Of a DNA stretch of 23,328 bases, positions 8,308 through 17,520 are shown piece after piece. Under the pieces are notes generated by a model. It saw only the letters and a program-made list of their open reading frames with translations, was not told the DNA's origin and searched no databases. Position numbers and translations under genes: made by a program. Source of the DNA: Bacteroidales bacterium UBA1077 (lineage in GTDB: Bacteria; Bacteroidota; Bacteroidia; Bacteroidales; UBA932); assembly GCA_002314195.1 (NCBI GenBank), contig DCCQ01000119.1, positions 1-23,328 of the forward strand, read 5' to 3'. Position 1 is the stretch's first letter; the number at the start of each line of letters is the position of its first letter.

Positions 8308-9613
8308 TAAAATATTCCTGTTTGTGGTGATGTCGTTCGGTGTTCTTCCTCTGAGTGCCCAGAATGACGCGTATAATGCCTATACTCCGTATTCGATGTT
8401 CGGAATAGGAGATATCTCGAAGCAAGGCACCGCCTACAACAAGAGTATGGGAGGTGTCGGCATAGCCACAAGAGACAAGAGGAACATTAATATTCTGAAT
8501 CCGGCAGCTGTGACAGCCAGGGAGGATAAGTCGTTCATGGCTGATTTCGGTCTCGCTCAGGGCAACAGGTACTATGCGCAGCATGACATGAAATCTTCCA
8601 ACAACACTTTTAATTTTTATAATTTTGTGATCTCGTTTCCGGTTTATAAATCACTCGCGATGTATGCCGGCGTGACTCCGTACAGCGATCTTGGTTATGA
8701 CATGACATCGAAAATCACAGATCCTTCGGTCATAGTCAACACTGGTGTGATCACAAATTCGGTGCAGGGATACGGTGGAATGACCAACATATTCCTTGGT
8801 GCCGGGTATGATTTGATAAAAGGTCTTTCCATTGGTGTCGAGGGACAGTATTATTTCGGCAATCTGCACAAAACCAATGAATTCACAATGTCTAACTCTA
8901 CCTATAGGAGCATTTCCAGCGGATTCAACATGAACCTTGACGCTGTGACAGCCAAGATTGGAGTGCAGTACGAGACTAATCTCACACAAGATGTGTCCGC
9001 TGTTATCGGTGCCACCTACAGGCTTGGAACAAGTCTCAAAGGACATGTGGAAAGATATGAGATTCAAACCATTTCGTCAATTAACGACACCACACCTTCT
9101 CCGAGAAGCTATACAGACACTCTTGGCAGGGGACAGGTGAAACTGGCCAGTGAGATAGGCGTGGGAATCGCTTTGAAGGGCGGTGACAAGTGGACTGTCG
9201 AGATTAATTATTTACGTTCAGACTGGAGTTCCAGCGGAATGAACAAGGTTCCTGGTTTTGCCAGTGTCGGCAATGCTGTCTTCAGCGCGTCGGCGGCACA
9301 GTCAGTCAGGGCTGGTTTCTCTATTGTTCCTAACAGAAATGATATTCGTTACTACCGTAAAAGAGTGACTTACAGGGCCGGTGCATATTGGGATCAGGCC
9401 ATGTGCAAGTTGGACGGCAAGTCTATAAACGCGGTAGGTGTCACATTTGGTGCCACTCTTCCTGTTTTCAGTTGGAGCAACGGACTTACCCTTGGGGTGG
9501 ACTTTGGACAGAGAGGAGCGCTGACGGGAAATCTGGTCAGGGAAAGATACGTCAATTTCAATATAGGCATAAACATTTTCGATATCTGGTTCCTGAAACC
9601 TAAGTATAATTAA
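8288..9613 (+). CDS. Outer-membrane beta-barrel protein, FadL/OmpP1-like
   Basis: This is a 441-aa exported protein. A signal peptide (about 1-24, hydrophobic stretch ending LSAQ) is followed by YSMFGIGD, SMGGVGIATRD and NILNPAAVTA. The Gly-rich start with an NPA motif is typical of FadL/PorV-like barrels in Bacteroidetes. Alternating hydrophobic strands with aromatic girdles run to the C-terminus. Such barrels transport hydrophobic substrates or act as secretion partners; the substrate here cannot be told. It overlaps coaX by 20 bp, and its TAA overlaps a downstream ATG (TAATG at 9611-9615), so it sits in the middle of a tight operon leading to lptC. That context suggests envelope biogenesis. 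Family assignment is by pattern, not alignment. Confidence 0.8.
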   Translation: MLKRTVSKIFLFVVMSFGVLPLSAQNDAYNAYTPYSMFGIGDISKQGTAYNKSMGGVGIATRDKRNINILNPAAVTAREDKSFMADFGLAQGNRYYAQHDMKSSNNTFNFYNFVISFPVYKSLAMYAGVTPYSDLGYDMTSKITDPSVIVNTGVITNSVQGYGGMTNIFLGAGYDLIKGLSIGVEGQYYFGNLHKTNEFTMSNSTYRSISSGFNMNLDAVTAKIGVQYETNLTQDVSAVIGATYRLGTSLKGHVERYEIQTISSINDTTPSPRSYTDTLGRGQVKLASEIGVGIALKGGDKWTVEINYLRSDWSSSGMNKVPGFASVGNAVFSASAAQSVRAGFSIVPNRNDIRYYRKRVTYRAGAYWDQAMCKLDGKSINAVGVTFGATLPVFSWSNGLTLGVDFGQRGALTGNLVRERYVNFNIGINIFDIWFLKPKYN

Positions 9614-9642
9614 TGAATGTGAGAATATTAAAATATAAAACC

Positions 9643-10947
9643 ATGAAAAAGATTACATTAGTATTGCTGACTTTGGCGGCGGCGACTTTAGGAATGAAGG
9701 TTTCCGCACAAGGCAAGTATGGCGCCGACAGCGCTGAGTGCATCAAGTACCTGTCTTACTATCAGGAATATTACAAGCAGAAGAACTATACAGAGGCTCT
9801 TCCTAACTGGAGGAAAGCCTTCAAGCTTTGTCCTCCTACGGCGAGCCAGAACATGCTTCTTAACGGTATGACCCTTATCGGAAAGGAAATCGTGAAATCC
9901 AAAGATCCTCAGGTGCGCGCTTCCATGATTGACACTGTGCTCACCCTGAATGATCTCAGGGCTCAGTATTATCCAAAGTACGCTGTGGCGGCCTATAACT
10001 CTAAAGGCCAGTACATCACTCAATACTTCAAGGATCCTCAGGTTGTGTACGAGCAGTTGAACAAGATCATCGAGGTCAATCAGGAGAACACCAAGCCAAG
10101 CCTCCTTCTTCTTGATCTTAACTCAGCGATTGAACTTTACAAAAAGTCGGCGATTGGTGCCGAGGATGTCATCAGCACCTACCAGAACGCCATCGCTCTC
10201 ATTGACAAAGCCGGAAACGCCGAGGAAAACGCCAAGATCAGGTCTGACATTGAAGGACTTTTCATAACAAGCCAGGTGGCCAGCTGTGACAATCTCATCG
10301 CATTGTTCACTCCTCGCTTCGAAGCGGACCCTGATAATATGGATCTCGTGACCAACATCGTTAAGATGCTCGGTTCGACTGATGGTTGCCAGAACAATGA
10401 CCTGTTCCTGAAGGCTGTGACAAAGATGCACAACAACGAGCCTTCTGCATCGTCCGCTTATTATCTTTACAAACTGCATTCAGCTAAAGATGAGTCTTCA
10501 GAGGCCATCAAATATTTCGAGGAGGCAGTGTCGCTTTGCGCTGACGATGATCCTGTAAAGGCTGACTACCTTATAGAACTTGCCACTTATTGCCTGAAAA
10601 ACAACATCACAGGCAAGGCGTTCGACTATGCCAAGAGGGCTGCCGAACTTAAACCTGACCATCAGGGCAAGGCATGTTATCTTATCGCGACGATTTGGGG
10701 TGCGGCCCGCTGTGGAGGCAATGAGATTGAAAGCAGGGCTAAGTATTGGGTTGCCGTTGACTACCTCCAGAAAGCAAAGGCTGCTGACGCATCCCTGACG
10801 GACGATTGCAACAAACTCATTTCAGCCTACAGTGTGTACTATCCTCAGAAGGCAGAGGCATTTATGTACGATGTTGTTGACGGTCAGTCCTACACAGTTA
10901 ACTGCGGCGGAATGCGCGCGACAACTACTGTAAGGACGCAGAAGTAA
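9643..10947 (+). CDS. Secreted tetratricopeptide-repeat protein
   Basis: From the ATG at 9643 the product has 434 aa and a standard signal peptide (MKKITLVLLTLAAATLGMKVSAQ in full; cleavage expected after VSA). An in-frame ATG at 9613 overlaps the previous stop codon and would add ten residues. I prefer 9643 because it gives the usual MKK signal-peptide start. Helical TPR-like units are visible: YYKQKNYTEALPNWRKAFKL near the N-terminus, SEAIKYFEEAVSL, and NITGKAFDYAKRAAELKPDHQGKA further on. It would act in the periplasm or at the outer membrane as a protein-interaction scaffold. No catalytic motif is seen. It stands between an outer-membrane barrel and lptC in one operon. Its partner is not known from the sequence. 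Confidence 0.82.
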   Translation: MKKITLVLLTLAAATLGMKVSAQGKYGADSAECIKYLSYYQEYYKQKNYTEALPNWRKAFKLCPPTASQNMLLNGMTLIGKEIVKSKDPQVRASMIDTVLTLNDLRAQYYPKYAVAAYNSKGQYITQYFKDPQVVYEQLNKIIEVNQENTKPSLLLLDLNSAIELYKKSAIGAEDVISTYQNAIALIDKAGNAEENAKIRSDIEGLFITSQVASCDNLIALFTPRFEADPDNMDLVTNIVKMLGSTDGCQNNDLFLKAVTKMHNNEPSASSAYYLYKLHSAKDESSEAIKYFEEAVSLCADDDPVKADYLIELATYCLKNNITGKAFDYAKRAAELKPDHQGKACYLIATIWGAARCGGNEIESRAKYWVAVDYLQKAKAADASLTDDCNKLISAYSVYYPQKAEAFMYDVVDGQSYTVNCGGMRATTTVRTQK

Positions 10948-10954
10948 GTTTGAA

Positions 10955-11584
10955 TTGAAACTGAACAAACATAGATTTATGATGATTGCAACCGCTTCTG
11001 CGGTTGCTTTCATCGTATTTTCATGTAAGGGAAAATTATCTGAGGCCGAGCGTCTGAACCTTGCCGAGACTCCTATACAGACTGTGGACAGTATGTTTGT
11101 TGTCCAGACCAAGAACGGAGGCATTCAGATGAGGGCCGAGGCGGATGTGATGGAACGGTACGAGAACGATACTTGCTCGTACGAACTATTTCCAAAAGGG
11201 CTTCACGCTTTTGCTTATACCGATGGGGACATGCTTGAGACCGTGCTGCATTCCAACAATGCCAAGCATTTCAAGAGTAAGAAGACAGATGAGGAATATT
11301 GGTCAGCTTTCGGTAATGTGGTTGTTCAGAATGTGATAAACCAGCAGACTTTGGAGACCGACACCCTTTATTGGGATCAATCCAACAAGGAAATATACAC
11401 AGATTGCTATGTCAGGATGTTCTCCAATGACGGATTTCTGCAAGGTTTCGGCATGAGGTCTGACGAGATGGCGAGGAATGTCAGGATATTCAAGGCTTTC
11501 AACAGTGATGTTGTCGTTGTGCAGGATTCGACAAAGGTTATTATTGATTCTGTAAACTTTATTGGTCCTTTGCTTAAAAAATAA
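10955..11584 (+). CDS. lptC: LPS export lipoprotein LptC
   Basis: This 209-aa lipoprotein resembles LptC (old DUF1239), the periplasmic bridge that receives lipopolysaccharide from LptBFG and passes it to LptA. The lipobox VFSC ends at C24. The start matters: the frame opens with TTG at 10955, while ATGs occur only at 10979 and 10982. Starting at an ATG would leave MMIATASAV..., a signal peptide with no positive charges. The TTG start adds KLNKHR, a proper n-region. TTG also lies 7 nt after the previous stop. I therefore choose TTG, with ATG 10979 as the alternative. The body shows the LptC-like beta pattern (GGIQMRAEADVMERY; FLQGFGMRSDEM; FNSDVVV). It is the fourth gene of the coaX operon. 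Confidence 0.82.
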   Translation: MKLNKHRFMMIATASAVAFIVFSCKGKLSEAERLNLAETPIQTVDSMFVVQTKNGGIQMRAEADVMERYENDTCSYELFPKGLHAFAYTDGDMLETVLHSNNAKHFKSKKTDEEYWSAFGNVVVQNVINQQTLETDTLYWDQSNKEIYTDCYVRMFSNDGFLQGFGMRSDEMARNVRIFKAFNSDVVVVQDSTKVIIDSVNFIGPLLKK

Positions 11585-11606
11585 TGGTTAATTGAATTAA
11601 AATCAC

Positions 11607-11614
11607 TATCTTCG
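11607..11614 (+). promoter_or_regulatory. Probable -7 element for ppiD
   Basis: TATCTTCG matches TAnnTTTG at all but one position and lies 45 nt before the ppiD ATG, in the 75-bp gap after lptC. No clear -33 box is seen at the proper spacing. It suggests ppiD can be transcribed independently of the operon. Confidence 0.4.
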
Positions 11615-11659
11615 CACCCCAATACCTATTTTTTGGAAATTATAAAAACGTAATACACA

Positions 11660-13741
11660 ATGGCGATTCTTCAAAAAACTCGCGAAAAGGCCGGCATGGC
11701 AGTGTCTATCATCATTGCCTTGGCCCTTTTGTCATTCATTATCGACCCACAGACCTTGGAAACGGCGTTCAACGCCATGTCATCCAGAAATGATGTGGGT
11801 GTGATCAACGGTAAGACAATATCTTATCTCGATTTTCAGCAGGATGTTGAGAAATTCACCACCATCAACGAGATGGTGACCGGTTCTTCAGCTCAAAATG
11901 AACAGCAGCAGGAGCAGGTCCGTAACGCCGCATGGCAGAGCCTTGTTGACAAGTACTTGTTCATCAAGAACGCGAAGGCTGCTGGAATCAGGGTAGGCGA
12001 GGAAGAAATGAAGGATCTTCTTGCCGGTGATATGATTTCTCCGGTGATCGCGCAGAATCCAGCTTTCATGGATGAGAATGGAAACTTCTCGAAGGAGGCA
12101 TTGCAGAACCTTGTGAACAACATCTCGCAGGATCAGACCGGAAGGCTTAAGGAGTATTGGAACTATCTGCAGAATACCGTCTATACGCAGCAATACTATG
12201 CCAAGTATGGCTCATTGTTCACTCAGGGCAATTTTCAGAATCCTCTTATGCTCAAAAGAGCAATCGCCGAGAATAATAACACCACGAACGTTGATTTCGT
12301 GATGGTTCCTAACTATGGCGTTGACACTACCGTCAAAGTGAGTGGTGAGGAGATAAGGAAATTCTATGATGGCCATAAGAAAATGTTCCGTCAGAATGCC
12401 TCAAGAGACATAGAATATGTCGTTTTCGAAGTAAAGCCTTCGGAGTCAGATATTAATGCCACGAACGACGCTATGGGTAAGGTGTATGACGAGTTCACAA
12501 CAACCGAGAACATGAAGTCGTTCCTGGCCAGAAATTCAGAAAGAAACTACAGTGAATATTGGTACAAGGCTGGCGAGCTTTCAACGGTCAACAGAGATAT
12601 AGATGAGTTCGTTGACAACAATGCTGAAGGAACTTCTCCTATTGTTTCCGACAATAATGTGTTCTATGCCGCCAGGATTCTTGCCACGGCCCAGATTCCA
12701 GATTCTGTCTATGTGAAACACATTCTTCTTCAGGGTGGTTCTGAGAGCAAGGCTGACAGCCTTCTCAGCGTGATTGCAAAAGGGGAGAACTTCTCCAATG
12801 TCGCGGCTTCATATTCATCAGACACCAGAAGTGCCGCGGACGGAGAGTTGGGGAACATCGGATGGATGACACAGACTTACATGATCCCTGGTTTCGAGTC
12901 TGTTCTCACCGCCCAGACCGGCAAGCCTTATATAGTGAAGACACAGTACGGTACACATATCGTTGAGGTTACCAAGAGAACCGCTCCTGTCACAAAGAAG
13001 CAGGTTGCCATTCTTGAGAAGACCGCCCTTGCCAGCGGCGAGACTTTCAACAGTTACTATGCGCAGGCAAGCAAGTTCTCGAAGATAGCCGCCGGAAAAT
13101 ACAACAACTACAAGGCTGCTGTCGATTCAATGGGAATATACTCACACCCATTGAAGGTTACCGAGGCGACATCCACTTATGGCTCAATCCCTCAGGCTAA
13201 GGAAGTCACCAGATGGGTATTCGACAACAAGGTCGGCAAGGTGTCCGAAATCATCACTGTCAACAACAACTACCTGTTCGTGGCTACCGTGACCGGAATC
13301 CACAAAGAGGGAATAGCGAAACTTGACGAGGTTAAAGACGTTATCCGTCAGCAACTTTACGCTGAGAAGGCCGCTGAGAAGGCCGCCGCTGACATTGAAC
13401 GCAAGATTATGGGGATGACTGATCTTCAGGCCATAGCCGACACGCTTCATTCTTCGGTGAATTCAGGAGTTGAAGTGAGGTTTGCGTCTTTGTCCGGACA
13501 AGGACTCGACCCTAAGTTCATAGGAGCCGCTTCTGTCGCCAAAGAAGGTGAAATATTCTCTATTGCCGGAACAATAGGAACATACGTGTTCAAGGTTAAT
13601 TCTCGCGACACAGGTGCTTTCTACACAGAAGATGACGCCAAGAACAATGCCGCTCAGCTTAATAACTACAGCACTCAGATGATCCTTCCAGTCATGATGA
13701 TGGATTCCGATGTAAAGGATCACAGAGCACGCTTCTATTAG
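11660..13741 (+). CDS. ppiD: Peptidyl-prolyl cis-trans isomerase/foldase, PpiD/SurA type
   Basis: This 693-aa inner-membrane-anchored periplasmic foldase assists proteins leaving the Sec translocon. A single N-terminal membrane helix (about 12-29) is followed by a SurA_N-like chaperone region (about 45-200, starting VGVINGKTISYLDF). A parvulin (PPIC) domain spans about 348-440, with VKHILL, the FSNVAASYSSD stretch, GELGNIGWM and YGTHIVEV. A second, degenerate parvulin-like half (about 500-570) ends in an Ala/Lys/Glu-rich helix. Length and layout match Bacteroidetes PpiD. Placement directly after the barrel, TPR and lptC genes fits a role in envelope assembly. A strong terminator follows its stop. 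Confidence 0.92.
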   Translation: MAILQKTREKAGMAVSIIIALALLSFIIDPQTLETAFNAMSSRNDVGVINGKTISYLDFQQDVEKFTTINEMVTGSSAQNEQQQEQVRNAAWQSLVDKYLFIKNAKAAGIRVGEEEMKDLLAGDMISPVIAQNPAFMDENGNFSKEALQNLVNNISQDQTGRLKEYWNYLQNTVYTQQYYAKYGSLFTQGNFQNPLMLKRAIAENNNTTNVDFVMVPNYGVDTTVKVSGEEIRKFYDGHKKMFRQNASRDIEYVVFEVKPSESDINATNDAMGKVYDEFTTTENMKSFLARNSERNYSEYWYKAGELSTVNRDIDEFVDNNAEGTSPIVSDNNVFYAARILATAQIPDSVYVKHILLQGGSESKADSLLSVIAKGENFSNVAASYSSDTRSAADGELGNIGWMTQTYMIPGFESVLTAQTGKPYIVKTQYGTHIVEVTKRTAPVTKKQVAILEKTALASGETFNSYYAQASKFSKIAAGKYNNYKAAVDSMGIYSHPLKVTEATSTYGSIPQAKEVTRWVFDNKVGKVSEIITVNNNYLFVATVTGIHKEGIAKLDEVKDVIRQQLYAEKAAEKAAADIERKIMGMTDLQAIADTLHSSVNSGVEVRFASLSGQGLDPKFIGAASVAKEGEIFSIAGTIGTYVFKVNSRDTGAFYTEDDAKNNAAQLNNYSTQMILPVMMMDSDVKDHRARFY

Positions 13742-13760
13742 TAGATAAGTGTCAGTTCAC

Positions 13761-13812
13761 AAATAATTTAAGGGAGATAGTCCTTTCGGATTTATCTCCC
13801 TTAATTATTTTC
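13761..13812 (+). terminator. Bidirectional intrinsic terminator between ppiD and ychF
   Basis: A stem of about 18 bp (13761-13779 with 13793-13810; core TTAAGGGAGATA/TATCTCCCTTAA, one bulged T) and a 13-nt loop ends in TTATTTTC. It lies 20 nt after the ppiD stop and between two convergent genes, so it can serve both strands. The A/T-rich outer stem supplies the U-rich side in either direction. Confidence 0.85.
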
Positions 13813-13871
13813 ATCTGGCTCTTAGGAAAGCCGTTTGTCCGCGATAATGTATTCTTTTGCGGATCAAGAAA

Positions 13872-14975
13872 TCAGACGTTGAAAAGGAAGTGCATGATGT
13901 CGCCGTCCTGGACGACATATTCCTTGCCTTCTGTGGCGAGTTTGCCCGCCGCCCTGACGGCGCTTTCGCTGCCGAGTGTGACGTAGTCGTCGTACTTGAT
14001 GACTTCGGCCCTTATGAAGCCTTTTTCGAAGTCTGTGTGGATGACACCGGCGGCTTTCGGGGCCTTGTCGCCCTTGTGGATTGTCCAGGCGCGGCACTCA
14101 TCGGATCCTGCCGTGAAGAATGTCTGGAGTCCAAGCAGGTGGTAAGCGCCTTGGATCAGCCTCACAACCCCGGATTCCTTCAATCCCATTTCCTCCAGAA
14201 ACATCTGACGGTCCTCGTAAGAGTCCATCTCGGCAATCTCTGACTCGGTCTTGGCTGAAATCACGAGAATCTCGGCGTTCTCCTCCTTGACGGCCTCCCG
14301 GACGGCGTCCACGTACTTGTTGCCGTTGACGGCTGAGGCGTCGTCCACATTGCAGACGTACATCACCGGCTTGTTAGTCAGCAGGAACAGATCCTTGGCC
14401 ATGGCGGCCTCCTCCTCGTTGAGGAACTCTACGGACCTGCAGGACTTGCCCTGCTCAAGGGCTTCTTTGTAGCGGAGCAGAAGTGCGACAAGTTTCTTCG
14501 CGTCCTTGTCACCGCCTGTCGTGGCCTGTTTCTGGCTCTTGGCAAGACGAGACTCTACCGTCTCAAGATCCTTTATCTGGAGTTCGGTATCGACAACTTC
14601 CTTGTCGCGTACAGGATCCACACAACCGTCCACATGAACCACGTTGCCGTCATCGAAGCATCTGAGCACATGAAGTATGGCGTCAGTCTCACGGATGTTG
14701 GCAAGAAACTGGTTTCCAAGACCTTCGCCCTTGCTAGCTCCCTTTACGAGACCGGCGATGTCAACGATGTCCACTGTAGCAGGGACAACGCTCTTAGGTT
14801 TGCACATGTCCGCGAGCACCTCCAGCCTCTTGTCCGGAACATTGGTCGATCCAAGATTCGGTTCTATCGTGCAGAAAGGAAAGTTAGCGCTCTGGGCCTT
14901 GCCTGAGCTCACACAGTTGAACAAAGTGGACTTGCCCACATTCGGAAGTCCTACTATTCCGCATTTCAATGACAT
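13872..14975 (-). CDS. ychF: Redox-regulated ribosome-binding ATPase YchF
   Basis: This 367-aa OBG-family NTPase binds the ribosome and prefers ATP. Walker A is GLPNVGKST (9-17). The DIAGLVKGASKGEGLGNQFL segment (from 72) is the family's switch II with the characteristic downstream glycine stretch. NFPFCTIEPN (31-40) is switch I. A coiled-coil insertion lies near 125-200 and a TGS domain at the C-terminus (about 282-365: LQTFFTAGSDECRAWTI...GDIMHFLFNV). Start and length are standard. It is monocistronic, with its own promoter upstream and a terminator shared with convergent ppiD. Confidence 0.97.
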   Translation of the reverse strand: MSLKCGIVGLPNVGKSTLFNCVSSGKAQSANFPFCTIEPNLGSTNVPDKRLEVLADMCKPKSVVPATVDIVDIAGLVKGASKGEGLGNQFLANIRETDAILHVLRCFDDGNVVHVDGCVDPVRDKEVVDTELQIKDLETVESRLAKSQKQATTGGDKDAKKLVALLLRYKEALEQGKSCRSVEFLNEEEAAMAKDLFLLTNKPVMYVCNVDDASAVNGNKYVDAVREAVKEENAEILVISAKTESEIAEMDSYEDRQMFLEEMGLKESGVVRLIQGAYHLLGLQTFFTAGSDECRAWTIHKGDKAPKAAGVIHTDFEKGFIRAEVIKYDDYVTLGSESAVRAAGKLATEGKEYVVQDGDIMHFLFNV

Positions 14976-15015
14976 ATCTTATTGAATTCTAAAGTCAATT
15001 TAAACATTTATCAGG

Positions 15016-15023
15016 CAAAGATA
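15016..15023 (-). promoter_or_regulatory. Probable -7 element for ychF
   Basis: On the minus strand the bases read TATCTTTG, an exact TAnnTTTG match, 41 nt upstream of the ychF ATG. No TTTG is found at 19-21 nt further upstream, so the promoter is incomplete by consensus. The rest of the 254-bp gap to the next gene (14976-15229) shows nothing else I can support. Confidence 0.5.
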
Positions 15024-15229
15024 CGAATTAAGAATCTGTTTTAATAATCCTTATAACAATACTTGGTTATCAGAAGGCATGTTTAGGGTGAATAATTGAG
15101 GATGACTTGTTCTGAAGGTAAGCTGCCGAAGAATTTCGGGGGTAAGCAAGGTGGTATTTGCGTCTCTATGGAAAGTATTTATGTTTCTTATAGTTTTTTA
15201 CGTTTTTGTGCCGCATATTTGCCGATGGA

Positions 15230-16258
15230 ATGAAAAGGATGCTCATCATACTCTCGGTTATTCTTCTCTTCCCGACCGCTATTATAACTCATAAGGTTCA
15301 TATATGCTTTAGTATTCCAGGGAATGTCGGAGGGGAAGATCAGATGCTTGTCATGTTTTGGAATCTTGAAAATCTATTTGATTGGAAAAGAGACAGCCTC
15401 AACGGTAGTGAGTCCGAGGCGGAGTTCACCTCTCGCGGAAACAAACATTGGACGAGACGTAGGTTCGTGGCGAAATGCAACGCTATAGCTAAGTCAATAT
15501 TCTGGATTAAGGATAGCGAAGGCATGCTCCCGGATGTCATAGGGATAGCCGAGGTAGAGAACCGCTTTGTCCTCGAAAGACTTCTTGAGGACACCTCTCT
15601 TTACAAGACAGACTATGAAATTGTTCACTTTGACTCTCCGGATCCTCGCGGGATAGATGTAGCTCTTCTTTACAGGGCTTCACGTCTTAGGTTGCTCGGT
15701 GCTGTTCCTTTGAGAGTTGGTGGCGGGACCGATTCTCCTATTAGAACCAGGGATATACTTTTGACAAAATTCCGGAAGCCGGACGGAGATAGTGTGGCTT
15801 TTCTGGTTAACCATCATCCATCCAAATACGGAGGAAAGACGGGGGACAGAAGGGAGGTGGCGCTAAGGAGGTTACGTGAAGCCACTGACTCGCTTCAAAG
15901 GTCAAGGTTTAGGAATATAGTCGCGATGGGTGACTTCAACGACACTCCTGAGAATCCGGCTTTCGGAATATTGACGGACAGAAAACCTTACTCTTTGACG
16001 AATCTTGCTGCTCCGTTGGCGTCAAAAGGTGAGGGAACGATAAGATATTCAGGTAAATGGGAGATGATAGACATGTTTTTCGCTTCGGAAAGCCTTGTGA
16101 TGAGCGGGCATATTCATGAAATGAAGGTTTTAAGATTGCCGTTCCTTATGACGAGGGACAATGCTCATTCGGGAGAAAAACCGCTTCGGACCTACACAGG
16201 GCCGCGTTACGTAGGCGGAGTGAGCGATCATTGTCCGATTGTTGTGAGGATTCTGTAG
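15230..16258 (+). CDS. Secreted endonuclease/exonuclease/phosphatase-family protein
   Basis: This is a metal-dependent phosphoesterase fold (DNase I-like) whose substrate is unknown. The frame opens at a TTG (15206), but the ATG at 15230 gives a clean signal peptide (MKRMLIILSVILLFPTAII) and 342 aa. Catalytic motifs, numbered from that ATG: FWNLENLF (N45, E47), IAEVEN (E108), RGIDVALLYR, VNHHPSKYGG (N194-H196), GDFNDTPENP (D235, N237) and SDHCPI (D333-H334), so all expected positions are intact. Export suggests action on nucleic acids or phosphoesters outside the cytoplasm. galK follows 90 bp downstream with its own -7 element, so the two need not be one operon. Confidence 0.88.
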   Translation: MKRMLIILSVILLFPTAIITHKVHICFSIPGNVGGEDQMLVMFWNLENLFDWKRDSLNGSESEAEFTSRGNKHWTRRRFVAKCNAIAKSIFWIKDSEGMLPDVIGIAEVENRFVLERLLEDTSLYKTDYEIVHFDSPDPRGIDVALLYRASRLRLLGAVPLRVGGGTDSPIRTRDILLTKFRKPDGDSVAFLVNHHPSKYGGKTGDRREVALRRLREATDSLQRSRFRNIVAMGDFNDTPENPAFGILTDRKPYSLTNLAAPLASKGEGTIRYSGKWEMIDMFFASESLVMSGHIHEMKVLRLPFLMTRDNAHSGEKPLRTYTGPRYVGGVSDHCPIVVRIL

Positions 16259-16277
16259 AGAATCAATAAATAATTCT

Positions 16278-16285
16278 TAAATTTG
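16278..16285 (+). promoter_or_regulatory. Probable -7 element for galK
   Basis: TAAATTTG is an exact match to TAnnTTTG, 63 nt before the galK ATG. The -33 position lacks a good TTTG at the standard spacing. The predicted leader would be about 57 nt. Confidence 0.45.
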
Positions 16286-16348
16286 CCTTATTGGAAGTAT
16301 GCCTTTCGGGGCGCTTTCTTAGACGAACAAGACTAAAAATCACATAAT

Positions 16349-17500
16349 ATGGAAATGAAAACCAAAATCAGAGAGAAATTCAAGACTCTCTTCGGAGTGG
16401 AAGGCGAGATTTTCGCTTCCGCAGGACGTATCAACCTCATCGGTGAGCACACAGACTATAACGGTGGCTATGTTTTCCCGGGAGCCATTGACTGCGGAAT
16501 CATGGCTGAGATCAAGTTGAACGGAACCAGAAAGGTGAAGGCATTCTCGCTTGACTATGATGAATATGTAGAGTTCGGACTCAATGAGGAGGATAAGCCA
16601 AAGCAGCAGTGGGCCAGCTACATCTTCGGTGTGTGCAGGGAGACTATCAAGCGTGGCGGCAAGGTAGAGGGCTTTGACACAGTCTTCGCCGGTGACGTTC
16701 CTCTTGGAGCCGGCCTGTCTTCGTCAGCCGCTTTGGAGAGCACGTTCGCTTACGCCATCAACTACTTGTTCGACAATAAGATCGACAAGTTTGAACTTGC
16801 CAAGATCGGCCAGTCCACCGAGCATAATTACTGTGGTGTGAAATGCGGAATCATGGATCAGTTCGCCTCGATTTTCGGAAAGAAGGGAAGTCTCATCCGT
16901 CTTGATTGCAAGACATTGGTGTACAAGTACTTCCCGTTTGATCCAAAAGGTTACAAACTCGTCCTTGTTGATTCCTGCGTGAAACATGAACTGGCGTCTT
17001 CGGCGTATAACAAGAGGAGAGAGTCCTGCGAGAACGCTGCCAGGGCCATCAGAAAGAACCATCCTGACGTGGAATTCCTCAGCGATGCCAAGAGAGTTTG
17101 GCTCGACGAGGTCCGCGAGGAGATTTCAGAGGAGGATTTCCTCAGGGCTGAATATGTCATCGGAGAGGTTCAGAGAGTCCTTGACGTTTGCGACGCCCTT
17201 GAAAGAGGAGACTACGAGACTGTCGGCGAGATGATGTACCAGACCCACTTCGGCCTGAGCAAGCTCTACGAGGTCAGCTGCGAGGAACTTGATTTCCTGA
17301 ACAAGCTTGCCCGCAAGTGCGAGGTGACAGGTTCACGTGTGATGGGTGGAGGCTTTGGTGGCTGCACCATCAACCTGGTGAAGGACGAGCTATACGATGC
17401 GTTCATCGCCGCCGTGAAAGAGCAGTTCCCTGCCAAGTTCGGTCACGATCCGAAGTTCTACGACGTCGTGATCAGCGACGGCGCCAGAAGGATTGAATAA
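16349..17500 (+). CDS. galK: Galactokinase
   Basis: This 383-aa GHMP kinase phosphorylates alpha-D-galactose to galactose-1-phosphate, the first committed step of the Leloir pathway. The galactokinase signature GRINLIGEHTDYNGG (26-40) is intact. The phosphate-binding loop PLGAGLSSSAALE (118-130) and the catalytic Asp in GIMDQF (D170) are present, as is the third GHMP motif GGGFGGC (333-339). Length is usual. No galT, galM or sugar transporter is adjacent, unlike many gal clusters, so the rest of the pathway must be encoded elsewhere. A terminator follows 20 nt after the stop. Confidence 0.96.
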   Translation: MEMKTKIREKFKTLFGVEGEIFASAGRINLIGEHTDYNGGYVFPGAIDCGIMAEIKLNGTRKVKAFSLDYDEYVEFGLNEEDKPKQQWASYIFGVCRETIKRGGKVEGFDTVFAGDVPLGAGLSSSAALESTFAYAINYLFDNKIDKFELAKIGQSTEHNYCGVKCGIMDQFASIFGKKGSLIRLDCKTLVYKYFPFDPKGYKLVLVDSCVKHELASSAYNKRRESCENAARAIRKNHPDVEFLSDAKRVWLDEVREEISEEDFLRAEYVIGEVQRVLDVCDALERGDYETVGEMMYQTHFGLSKLYEVSCEELDFLNKLARKCEVTGSRVMGGGFGGCTINLVKDELYDAFIAAVKEQFPAKFGHDPKFYDVVISDGARRIE

Positions 17501-17520
17501 TATTTTTTACTTAATACGAC

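Noticed and set aside
13364..13393. Short direct repeat GAGAAGGCCGC within ppiD
   Set aside because: It encodes an AEKAAEKAAAD helix stretch and is explained by coding for an amphipathic Ala/Lys/Glu helix.
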